A DNA stretch of 64,000 bases from Bacillota bacterium (lineage in GTDB: Bacteria > Bacillota > Clostridia > Christensenellales > Aristaeellaceae). Made by a program: the position numbers and the translations under genes. The DNA is taken from assembly GCA_023411395.1 (NCBI GenBank), contig JAEYOV010000005.1, positions 1 through 64,000 of the forward strand. Direction: 5' to 3'. Below the pieces are notes generated by a model that saw nothing but the letters and a program-made list of their open reading frames with translations, did not search any database and was not told the DNA's origin. This document shows positions 33,267 to 41,170 of the stretch, piece after piece; the first letter of the stretch is position 1, and every line of letters begins with the position of its first letter.

Positions 33267-34670
33267 ATGTCTTCCTTCGAGCGGTTCTTCCAGCAAAACG
33301 GTTCCATTTTCCTTTGGATTCTCATTGGCCTTTTGTTCCTTTTCCTCATCGCCTTCATCCGCAACTACATCAAGGTTCCGCCCAACGTGGCGCTTATCGT
33401 CAGCGGCCGGCGGCGCAAGTACAAGGTCAAGGACGAAACGGGCAAGGAGATCGTCAAAGAGTTTGGCTACCGCATCGTGCGCGGCGGCGCCACATTCGTG
33501 ATCCCCTTCTTCGAGCGGGTTGACCGCCTGAACCTTGGCATCATGCAGGTGGATATCAAAACCACCCAGCCCGTGCCCTCCCAGGAGTACATCGGTATGA
33601 TGGTGGACGGCGTGGCCAACATCAAAATCGGCTCTGATGCCGTTTCCGTGGCAACCGCCGCGGAGCAGTTTCTGGGTTGGCCTCAAAACGACATCGCTGC
33701 TGTGGCCATGCAGGTGCTGGAAGGCAACATGCGCGAAATCATAGGCCGCATGACCATTTCCGACCTGGTGCAGAACCGCGACAAGTTCGCCCAGGAAACC
33801 CAAAGGGCCGCCACCGCCGATATGAAGAACATGGGCCTTGAGATCGTCAACATTACGGTCCAGAACTTCTCCGACAACGACGGTGTTTTGGAAACATTGG
33901 CCGTGAAGAACATTTCCGAGAAAAAGCGCGACGCCGACATCGCCAAGGCGGAGGCCGAACGCGACACCCTCATCCGCCAGTCCACCGCCCAGCAGGAAGG
34001 CTACCGGGCCAGGGCCGAGGCCGACGCCCACATGGCCGAACAGGAAAAGCTGCTGGAGCTAAAACGCGCTTCCTTCCGCGCCGAGCAGGACAAGGCCAAG
34101 GCCATGGCCGACATTGCTTACAACGTACAGCAGGAGGTATCCCGCAAGGACCTGGAAACGGAAAAGGCTGCCGCGGAACTGGTGCGTCTGCAGAAAGAAA
34201 CCGAGCTGCAGGCCCAGCAGGTGCAAATCCAGCGGGAGAGGCTGAATATCGAGATCCGTGAACGCGCAGAGGCCGACTTCTACAGGGCCCAAAAAGAAGC
34301 GGAGGCCGCGCTGGTGCTGGCAAAGAACGAGGCAGAGGCCATCCGCTTAAGGGGCGAGGCCGAAGCGGAAGCTATTTTGAGAAAGGCCGAGGCCATGAAG
34401 CAGTACGGCCAGGCCGCCATATTGGAAATGCTCGTCAGCCGCATGCCGGAGATTGCCAAGGCTGTCAGCGAACCGCTGAGCAAGACCGAAAAGATCATCC
34501 TCTTTGGCGACGGCGGCGCCACCCACATGGCAAAGGATGTGTCCGGCGCCATGCTGCAAACCTTTGAATCCATCAAGGATACCGTGGGCGTGGATATTCC
34601 CAGGATGCTCAAGGACATCACCACCGGCGGTTTGATTGGAAAAGCGGCGTCGGAAGCGGCGGAAGGCTGA
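33267..34670 (+). CDS. Flotillin-like scaffold protein
   Basis: A 467-residue flotillin. An N-terminal membrane-inserted segment (FLWILIGLLFLFLIAFI) is followed by the SPFH domain (KVPPNVALIVSGRRRK ... IMQVDIKTTQPVPSQEY) and a long coiled coil from about 230 to 400 with repeated Glu-Ala (AEAEAILRKAEAM). It ends in a short domain (GGATHMAKDVSGAM). Flotillins organise membrane microdomains in Bacillota. No nfeD partner is present. AGGGGTGG precedes ATG 33267. Confidence 0.9.
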   Translation: MSSFERFFQQNGSIFLWILIGLLFLFLIAFIRNYIKVPPNVALIVSGRRRKYKVKDETGKEIVKEFGYRIVRGGATFVIPFFERVDRLNLGIMQVDIKTTQPVPSQEYIGMMVDGVANIKIGSDAVSVATAAEQFLGWPQNDIAAVAMQVLEGNMREIIGRMTISDLVQNRDKFAQETQRAATADMKNMGLEIVNITVQNFSDNDGVLETLAVKNISEKKRDADIAKAEAERDTLIRQSTAQQEGYRARAEADAHMAEQEKLLELKRASFRAEQDKAKAMADIAYNVQQEVSRKDLETEKAAAELVRLQKETELQAQQVQIQRERLNIEIRERAEADFYRAQKEAEAALVLAKNEAEAIRLRGEAEAEAILRKAEAMKQYGQAAILEMLVSRMPEIAKAVSEPLSKTEKIILFGDGGATHMAKDVSGAMLQTFESIKDTVGVDIPRMLKDITTGGLIGKAASEAAEG

Positions 34671-34690
34671 AAAGCAAAGCAATTCACAAG

Positions 34691-34723
34691 AAGGCCCCCG
34701 GCGAAAATGCCGGGGGCCCTTTT
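34691..34723 (+). terminator. Flotillin gene terminator
   Basis: GGCCCCCGGC and GCCGGGGGCC form a 10-bp stem (34693-34718) followed by CTTTTCC. Confidence 0.85.
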
Positions 34724-34735
34724 CCTGTGCGAATG

Positions 34736-36133
34736 TTATTTTACGACCTCAAACTCCGCTTCCAGCAGCGTTTTGGTGCCGGCATCGTTGGTGGCCGTGA
34801 CCTTGTAGGTATAGGTGCCCACAGAAAGCGTGCCGAATTTCACATAAGGGTTCACATACCAGCGGAAGTCCACAGACTTTGCTTTGGGATTCCAGGAGCG
34901 GCCTGTTACCATTTTGCCGTCGCCGTCAAACACACCGGCTGTGAGCTTTTTGATTTTGGAGGCTTGGGAATAGACTACGCCACGCAGTCCAAAGCCCCGG
35001 CCTTTGATCAAAAGCTTGGGCGCGTTCAGGCCGGAGGAGGACAGCTTGTCGGAAGCGGGAGCGGCAGGCTTCACCTCAAATTCCTTGCTCAGCAGCGTTT
35101 TGGTGCCGGCAGCGTTGGTGGCGGTAATCTTGTAGGTATAGGTGCCCACAGAAAGCGTGCCGAACTTTACGTAGGGGCTCACATACCAGCGAAAGTCCAC
35201 GCTTTTCGCGTTGGGATTCCAGGAACGGCCTGTGAGCATTTTGCCGTCTTCATCGTATACGCCCGCGGACAGCTTGGTGATTTTGGATGTCTGGGATGAA
35301 ACCACGCCGCGCAGGGCAAAGCCTTTGCCCTTAACAAGCGACGTGGGGTAATTGCAGCCGGAGGCGGACAGCTTGTCGGAAACCGGTTCGGGGGCCGTTA
35401 CATCAAGCTCTTCGCTCAGCAGCGTTTCCTTGCCGGCAGCATTGGTGGCGGTGATCTTGTAGGTATAAGTGCCCACAGAAAGCGTGCCGAACTTTACGTA
35501 GGGGCTCACGTACCAGCGGAAATCCACACTTTTCGCGTTGGGATTCCAGGAACGGCCTGTGAGCATCTTGCCGTCTTCATCGTATACGCCCGCGGACAGC
35601 TTGGTGATTTTGGATGTCTGGGATGAAACCACGCCGCGCAGGGCAAAACCCTTGCCCTTAACAAGCGACGTGGGGTAATTGCAGCCGGCAGCTTTCAAAT
35701 TGTCGGGCACAGGTGCCTTGGGTGTCACCTCGAAGGATTTGCTGAGCAGCGTTTTTTGCACGGAACCGTTGGTGGCCGTGATTTTGTAGGTGTATGTGCC
35801 ATCGCTAAGCGTGCCGAATTTTACGTATGGGTTCACATACCAGCGGAAATCCACGCTTTTCGCGTTAGGATTCCAGGAGCGGCCCGTTACCATTTTGCCC
35901 TTGGCGTTGAATACGCCCGCCACCAGCCTGATGATCTTGGTATTCTCCGAGGACACGACACCCTTCAAGGCAAAGGAATGGCCCTCCTTCAGCGTGGTGG
36001 GATAATTGCATCCCGTAGCGCTCAAGTCATCATCCGCCTCAACGGCCACGGCGGACGGCAGTACGGCCGAAAAAAGAAATACAAAACAGACCGTAAGCCA
36101 TACAGCAATAAATTTTCCAAATCTGGTCTTCAT
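34736..36133 (-). CDS. Secreted protein with four 109-residue repeats
   Basis: A 465-residue exported protein: signal peptide (FIAVWLTVCFVFLFSAVLPSAVA), then four tandem repeats of 109 residues. Each contains LSA-GCNYPTSLVKGKGFAL, SKITKLSAGVYDEDGKM, the near-invariant SWNPNAKSVDFRWYV and a closing TYTYKITATN strand, consistent with an Ig-like or carbohydrate-binding beta-sandwich. The DNA period is exactly 327 bp, and repeats 2 and 3 are almost identical. No LPxTG, SLH or Cys anchor is visible. ATG 36133 has GGGGAGG upstream. Ligand unknown. Confidence 0.8.
   Translation of the reverse strand: MKTRFGKFIAVWLTVCFVFLFSAVLPSAVAVEADDDLSATGCNYPTTLKEGHSFALKGVVSSENTKIIRLVAGVFNAKGKMVTGRSWNPNAKSVDFRWYVNPYVKFGTLSDGTYTYKITATNGSVQKTLLSKSFEVTPKAPVPDNLKAAGCNYPTSLVKGKGFALRGVVSSQTSKITKLSAGVYDEDGKMLTGRSWNPNAKSVDFRWYVSPYVKFGTLSVGTYTYKITATNAAGKETLLSEELDVTAPEPVSDKLSASGCNYPTSLVKGKGFALRGVVSSQTSKITKLSAGVYDEDGKMLTGRSWNPNAKSVDFRWYVSPYVKFGTLSVGTYTYKITATNAAGTKTLLSKEFEVKPAAPASDKLSSSGLNAPKLLIKGRGFGLRGVVYSQASKIKKLTAGVFDGDGKMVTGRSWNPKAKSVDFRWYVNPYVKFGTLSVGTYTYKVTATNDAGTKTLLEAEFEVVK
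34764..36010 (-). repeat. Four tandem 327-bp coding repeats
   Basis: The conserved block AGCAGCG recurs at 34764, 35091, 35418 and 35745, giving a strict 327-bp period. Copies at about 35070-35390 and 35400-35710 are nearly identical at base level, so one duplication is recent or the copies are being homogenised. Confidence 0.85.
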
Positions 36134-36280
36134 ATTATGCCTCCCCATGTCCATCCTTTATACCCTTATATTACCACGTGCGCATACCGTTTGTATATTG
36201 TTTTTCTTTGTTTTTACATTCACAATCGATCTTAGCCGGGACAGTACCCGTATCAGTGCACATTTTTTGACGCAGGGCAA

Positions 36281-36309
36281 TTGATTTTTCGCTGCCGGCA
36301 TGGTACAAT
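36281..36309 (+). promoter_or_regulatory. ctsR operon promoter
   Basis: TTGATT (36281-36286), 17 nt, TACAAT (36304-36309). Confidence 0.75.
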
Positions 36310-36315
36310 GGGATT

Positions 36316-36332
36316 GGTCAAAGATAGTCAGA
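36316..36332 (+). promoter_or_regulatory. CtsR operator
   Basis: GGTCAAA-GAT-AGTCAGA matches the tandem heptamer CtsR box (GGTCAAA-NAN-RGTCAAA) with minor change, placed at the transcription start. Binding would block the operon in unstressed cells. Confidence 0.85.
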
Positions 36333-36361
36333 TATTTTGGCCGGGAAATGAGGGATGTTTT

Positions 36362-36847
36362 ATGCGATTAAGCGATACCATAGAACAGTTCATCAAGGCC
36401 ATGCTCCAGCAGGATGAGCCGGAAGTGGAGCTGAAGCGCAATGAACTTGCGGAGTATTTCAATTGTGCGCCGTCACAGATCAATTACGTGCTGGCCACAC
36501 GTTTTACCCCCGATCATGGATATATTATAGAGAGCAGAAGAGGAGGCGGCGGCTACATCCGCATTGTGCGCATGGAGCAAAGCTCAGGCGAGCACCTGCT
36601 GTACCTGATCCATGAGCGGATCGGGGAAGCCATCGGCGAAACGGAAGCCATGCATCTGATCGGGCAGCTTCGGGAAAGGGGACTTGTTTCCATAGAAGGG
36701 GCGCAGCTAATGGCCGCGGCCGTTTCGCAGCGGGCTTTGTCCCTGCCCCTCCCCAATCAGCTCAAGGATGCGGCCAGGGCGCGTATCCTGCGCAGCATGC
36801 TGCTTACCGTAGCCCAGCATCACCGCAGGATTCAGGACCAACAGTGA
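36362..36847 (+). CDS. ctsR: Class III heat-shock repressor CtsR
   Basis: A 161-residue repressor. The N-terminal winged HTH includes VELKRNELAEYFNCAPSQIN and the conserved glycine-rich wing ESRRGGGGYIRI. The C-terminal four-helix domain is recognised by McsB under stress. GAGGGATG precedes ATG 36362; the upstream extension covers promoter and operator. It heads the ctsR-mcsA-mcsB-clpC operon and should repress it. Confidence 0.95.
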   Translation: MRLSDTIEQFIKAMLQQDEPEVELKRNELAEYFNCAPSQINYVLATRFTPDHGYIIESRRGGGGYIRIVRMEQSSGEHLLYLIHERIGEAIGETEAMHLIGQLRERGLVSIEGAQLMAAAVSQRALSLPLPNQLKDAARARILRSMLLTVAQHHRRIQDQQ

Positions 36848-36884
36848 ATGCGACACGGCGCTTTTCGCGCCAAAGGAGACAATT

Positions 36885-37385
36885 ATGTTATGTGAAGAAT
36901 GCGGCCAGAACCCGGCGTCGGTGGTGATCACCGTGCTGGTAAACGGGGAGACGGCTACCCGGCACCTGTGCAAGGGCTGTGTCAGCAAGATACAAAACAG
37001 TATCCATCAGGGGGATATTCAAAGCTTTCTCTCCTCACTTATGTCTTCCATCAGCCAGGAGCAGAAAGCGCCGCAGCTTACCTGCTCCAGGTGCCATACA
37101 ACGTATGAGGAATTTCAAAAAACGGGCAAGCTGGGCTGTGCCCACTGTTATGAGGATTTCCGGGAGCAATTGAAGCCGCTGCTTACGCGCATTCACGGCA
37201 GGTCCCAGCATGCGGGGCGGATGCCGGTCATGAACACACAGGCGCAGGAGAAAAAGCGGCTGATCGCAACCCTGCGCACCCGCATGGACCAGGCGGTGGC
37301 GGCGGAGGATTTTGAGGAGGCGGCTGTCCTTCGGGACCAGCTCCGCCAGCTTGCCTGCGCCGCGGAGGAGGGATGCAAGTCATGA
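36885..37385 (+). CDS. mcsA: McsA, activator of the McsB arginine kinase
   Basis: A 166-residue protein with two zinc-type Cys pairs in the N-terminal half (LCEECG ... LCKGC, then CSRC ... CAHC) and a UVR motif near the C-terminus (RMDQAVAAEDFEEAAVLRDQ). McsA activates McsB and helps deliver CtsR. AAAGGAGAC precedes ATG 36885; the stop overlaps mcsB. Confidence 0.93.
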   Translation: MLCEECGQNPASVVITVLVNGETATRHLCKGCVSKIQNSIHQGDIQSFLSSLMSSISQEQKAPQLTCSRCHTTYEEFQKTGKLGCAHCYEDFREQLKPLLTRIHGRSQHAGRMPVMNTQAQEKKRLIATLRTRMDQAVAAEDFEEAAVLRDQLRQLACAAEEGCKS

Positions 37386-38389
37386 TGGAGCATGAACTGG
37401 ATGTGGTGGTATCCTCCCGCGTGCGGCTGGCCCGCAACTATGAGGACTTGCCCTTTTCCACCGCGCAAAGCGATGCCATCGCCAAAATGTGCGTCGACAG
37501 GATATTAAGCGCGCTGGCTGCGGAGCCCAAAGACACCAGCGCCTACGCGCTGTACAACATGGCGGATCTCACCAGCCGGGAGAGGATGGCATTGGTGGAA
37601 AGCCATCTCATCAGCCGTGACCTGATGCAAAACAGTCAAACGGGCGCGGTGCTCATAAGAGACGACCAGGCCATTTGCCTGATGATCAACGAAGAAGACC
37701 ACCTGCGCCTGCAATCCTTGCAGCCCGGCCAGCAGCTTCAAAAGGCCGCCGAGCTGGCCTACGAGGTGGAGGATTCCCTGCAGCGCCACATCACCTTTGC
37801 CTTTGACGGGCAATTGGGGTATTTGACCGCCTGTCCCACCAATACCGGCACGGGCATGCGGGCGTCGCTGATGCTGCACCTGCCGCTACTTACCATGTTC
37901 AAGCAGATGGGCAATGTGAGCACCTCGGTATCCAAACTGGGCCTGACCATACGCGGCATCTATGGCGAGGGCAGCGAGGCGCAGGGAAATCTGTACCAGG
38001 TGAGCAACCAGGTGACGCTGGGCCGCACCGAGGGGGAGATCATCGAGGCCGTCACCGGCGTGGGACGCCAAATCATCGACATGGAGCGGAACCTGCAAAA
38101 GCGGGCTTCAGCGGGCGACAATACCGCCCTGGAGGATCAGGTATACCGCTCCCTGGGCGCTTTGCAGTATGCCCGCCGTATGGACCTGAAGGAATTCATG
38201 CAGCATTGGTCAAACCTGCGGCTGGGCTGTGCGCTGGATCTTTTGCCCATTCCGCTTAACGTGGCGGATGCGCTTTTGCCCGAGGCGCAGGACGCTCACA
38301 TTATGAAGATCGCAAACAAAACATTAAAAGGCAGGGAGCTGGATATTGCCCGGAGCCGTTATATCCGGCAGAAGCTCTCCGCCGCTTAA
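37382..38389 (+). CDS. mcsB: Protein arginine kinase McsB
   Basis: A 335-residue phosphagen-kinase-fold enzyme that phosphorylates arginines on damaged proteins and CtsR, tagging them for ClpCP. Active-site segments are VVVSSRVRLARNYEDLPF, LMINEEDHLRLQ and CPTNTGTGMRASLMLHLP. I start at ATG 37382, 10 nt after GGAGGAGG, overlapping the mcsA stop as ATGA; ATG 37373 is too close to that site. Confidence 0.94.
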   Translation: MMEHELDVVVSSRVRLARNYEDLPFSTAQSDAIAKMCVDRILSALAAEPKDTSAYALYNMADLTSRERMALVESHLISRDLMQNSQTGAVLIRDDQAICLMINEEDHLRLQSLQPGQQLQKAAELAYEVEDSLQRHITFAFDGQLGYLTACPTNTGTGMRASLMLHLPLLTMFKQMGNVSTSVSKLGLTIRGIYGEGSEAQGNLYQVSNQVTLGRTEGEIIEAVTGVGRQIIDMERNLQKRASAGDNTALEDQVYRSLGALQYARRMDLKEFMQHWSNLRLGCALDLLPIPLNVADALLPEAQDAHIMKIANKTLKGRELDIARSRYIRQKLSAA

Positions 38390-38401
38390 GGAGGAAGAAA
38401 T

Positions 38402-40876
38402 ATGGCATTGTTCGGCCGTTTTACCGAGCGCGCCCAGAAGGCGCTGACTTATGCCCAGCAGGCCGCCGTGGAACTGAAGCATCATTATGTGGGCACGGAG
38501 CATCTGCTGCTGGGCCTTTTGAAGGAGCCCGGCGAACCCATCCGTGCCCTTTTGGGGAATGTTACGTATGATGCCGTGGTGGAGCGTGTGATTGCCCTGA
38601 TCGGCCGCGGCGAGGAGGAAGTCAGTGGCGCGCTGGAGCTGACGCCCCGGGGCAAAAAGATACTGGAAGCCAGCATGATCGAATCCCGCCGTTTGGGCCA
38701 CACCTTTGTGGGTGCGGAGCACTTCTGGCTGGCCATTTTGCGGGAAGGGGAAGGCGTGGCCTACAATATTCTGCGCGAAATGGAAGCCGACGGCGAAAAG
38801 CTGCGGGAAAGCATCCTTGCGCTGCTCAAATCCGAAGAATCGGAAAGCGACAAGGAAGGCAAACCCGCCGGGGCCGCTTCCGCATCCGACACGCCCGTGC
38901 TCAAGCAGTATGGCCGCGACCTGACCCAGGCCGCGAAAAGCGGCGAGCTGGACCCGGTGATCGGGAGAAACCAGGAGATTGAGCGCATCGTTCAGATTCT
39001 AAGCCGCCGTACGAAAAACAACCCCGTGCTCATAGGCGAACCCGGCGTGGGCAAAAGCGCCGTGGTGGAAGGGCTGGCCCAGCGCATCGTTACAGATAAT
39101 ATCCCTGAAATTTTGAAGGATAAAAAGCTGATGACGCTGGATATGGGCAGCCTTATCGCCGGCAGCAAGTACCGCGGCGAGTTCGAGGAGCGGCTGAAAA
39201 ACGCCATCGCCGAAGTCCGAAAGGCCGGGAACATCATTTTGTTCATCGATGAAATCCATACCCTGGTGGGAGCCGGGAAGGCGGAAGGCTCCATGGACGC
39301 CGCAAATATTTTGAAGCCCGCCCTGGCCCGCGGCGAGGTGCAGTGCATCGGCGCCACCACGCTGGACGAATACCGCAAACATATTGAAAAGGACGCGGCG
39401 CTGGAGCGGCGTTTCCAGCCCGTAACGGTGGGGGAACCCTCCGCCGAGGAGGCGCTGGAAATTTTACGGGGGCTAAGAGACAAGTATGAGGCCCACCACA
39501 AGGTGCGCATCACCGACGATGCCTTGCAGGCCGCTGTATCCTTTTCCGACAGGTACATTTCCGACAGATTCCTGCCTGACAAGGCCATCGACCTGATGGA
39601 TGAGGCCGCTTCCCGGGTGCGCATCCAGACTTATACCGCGCCACCTGACGTGAAAAGCCAGGAAGCGCAATTGGCCGCCGTGGTCACCGAAAAGAAGGAA
39701 GCCATCGCAAGGCAGGATTATGAAAAGGCGGCGTCACTGCGCGACCAGGAACGCAAGCTGAAGGCGGAAATCGAGGGCTTGCGCGCGGCCTGGGAACAGA
39801 AGAAGAGTGCCTCCAGGGAGATCGTCACTGAGGAGGAAATCGCGCAAATTGTATCCAGTTGGACAGGCATCCCCGTCAAAAAGATGACCGAGGGGGAAAG
39901 CCAGCGGCTTTTACACCTGGAGGAAGTGCTGCACAAGCGCGTCATCGGCCAGGAAGAGGCGGTGAAGGCCGTCAGCCGGGCCATCCGCCGGGCACGGGCC
40001 GGCCTGCAGGATCCAAAGCGGCCTATCGGCTCCTTCATTTTCCTGGGCCCCACTGGCGTGGGCAAGACGGAGCTATGCCGTGCCCTGGGGGAGGCCATGT
40101 TCGGTGACGAGGACGCGGTGATCCGAATCGACATGTCCGAATACATGGAAAAGCATACCGTATCCCGCCTCATCGGCTCCCCGCCGGGCTATGTGGGTTA
40201 TGAGGAAGGCGGGCAATTAACCGAGGCTGTGCGGCGCAAGCCCTACAGTGTGGTGCTTTTGGACGAGGTGGAAAAAGCGCACCCCGACGTGTTCAACATC
40301 CTGCTTCAGATTATGGAGGACGGGCGCCTCACCGACAATACGGGCCGGGTGGTAAACTTCAAAAACACCATCATCGTCATGACCTCCAACGCCGGCGCTC
40401 ACGCCATCGGCCACAGCCGCGTGCTGGGCTTTGGCAGCGCCATCGATCTTGCGCGCTCCTACGAGGCCATGAAGGAACAGGTGATGAAGGAGGTCAAGGA
40501 CATCTTCCGCCCCGAATTCATAAACCGTGTGGATGAACTGATTGTCTTCCACGCCCTGGACCAGGCCGACATCGACAAGATCGCCTATTTGATGCTCTCC
40601 CAGGTGGCCGACCGGCTGCAAAAGCGGGGCATGCACCTGAAATTCGAAAACGAAGTGGTGGCGCTATTGGCCCGGGAAGGGTACGATCCGCAGTATGGCG
40701 CAAGGCCCTTGCGCAGGGTGATCCAGCGCACTGTGGAGGACGCGCTGAGCGAGGAGATCATCGCGGGCAGGCTTGCACTGGGGGATGATGTGCGGCTTTA
40801 TGTGAAGGATGGAAAAATTGCTTTTGAAAAGGCGGAGCGCAGCAGCCAGGCAATGGAAGAACAAGCCAAAGTATGA
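38402..40876 (+). CDS. clpC: ATP-dependent Clp protease ATPase ClpC
   Basis: An 824-residue AAA+ unfoldase. Two Clp N repeats (1-150), D1 Walker A GEPGVGKSA near 211, a UVR-bearing middle domain near 430 (AIARQDYEKAASLRDQERKL), and D2 Walker A GPTGVGKTE near 548 with the sensor SNAGAHAIG. The ClpP-binding loop lies in the D2 part (about VLGFGSA). TAAGGAGGAAG precedes ATG 38402. The usual radA/disA genes do not follow; a BspA-like gene does. Confidence 0.95.
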   Translation: MALFGRFTERAQKALTYAQQAAVELKHHYVGTEHLLLGLLKEPGEPIRALLGNVTYDAVVERVIALIGRGEEEVSGALELTPRGKKILEASMIESRRLGHTFVGAEHFWLAILREGEGVAYNILREMEADGEKLRESILALLKSEESESDKEGKPAGAASASDTPVLKQYGRDLTQAAKSGELDPVIGRNQEIERIVQILSRRTKNNPVLIGEPGVGKSAVVEGLAQRIVTDNIPEILKDKKLMTLDMGSLIAGSKYRGEFEERLKNAIAEVRKAGNIILFIDEIHTLVGAGKAEGSMDAANILKPALARGEVQCIGATTLDEYRKHIEKDAALERRFQPVTVGEPSAEEALEILRGLRDKYEAHHKVRITDDALQAAVSFSDRYISDRFLPDKAIDLMDEAASRVRIQTYTAPPDVKSQEAQLAAVVTEKKEAIARQDYEKAASLRDQERKLKAEIEGLRAAWEQKKSASREIVTEEEIAQIVSSWTGIPVKKMTEGESQRLLHLEEVLHKRVIGQEEAVKAVSRAIRRARAGLQDPKRPIGSFIFLGPTGVGKTELCRALGEAMFGDEDAVIRIDMSEYMEKHTVSRLIGSPPGYVGYEEGGQLTEAVRRKPYSVVLLDEVEKAHPDVFNILLQIMEDGRLTDNTGRVVNFKNTIIVMTSNAGAHAIGHSRVLGFGSAIDLARSYEAMKEQVMKEVKDIFRPEFINRVDELIVFHALDQADIDKIAYLMLSQVADRLQKRGMHLKFENEVVALLAREGYDPQYGARPLRRVIQRTVEDALSEEIIAGRLALGDDVRLYVKDGKIAFEKAERSSQAMEEQAKV

Positions 40877-40877
40877 T
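40841..40877 (+). repeat. clpC 3' end, copy 1 of a 37-bp duplication
   Basis: The last 12 codons of clpC and its stop (AGCAGCCAGGCAATGGAAGA and onward) recur at 43282-43318 with one difference in 37 bases. Each copy is followed by a similar GC-rich terminator. Confidence 0.85.
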
Positions 40878-40907
40878 GGCGTGAAAAATAAGAATAAGCA
40901 AGCAACC

Positions 40908-40946
40908 GGCGGTGCTCTGTTTTAAGGAATGGAGCGCCGCCTTTTA
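40908..40946 (+). terminator. clpC operon terminator
   Basis: GGCGGTGCTC (40908-40917) pairs imperfectly with GGAGCGCCGCC (40931-40941), followed by TTTTATG. The remainder of the gap to 41060 holds nothing I recognise. Confidence 0.7.
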
Positions 40947-41059
40947 TGCGTTTTTGTTTGGCCGAAATATGATCTTCGCATAGGGGTTTTTATTCAGCGG
41001 GACCGAAAAACAAAAATAATGCGGCAGGATGCGCGAAGAATATGATTATTTGGGAAGTG

Positions 41060-41088
41060 TTGCATAAAAAAAAATTTTTATGTATACT
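41060..41088 (+). promoter_or_regulatory. Promoter of the BspA-like gene
   Basis: TTGCAT (41060-41065), a 17-nt A/T-only-rich spacer, TATACT (41083-41088). Confidence 0.75.
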
Positions 41089-41170
41089 TGGAAAATCCAT
41101 ATTGCACGCCTAAAAGATAGAAGGAGTACCGGACGGATAAAATTTATAGGTTCTTGAGGAGGATGCCATT

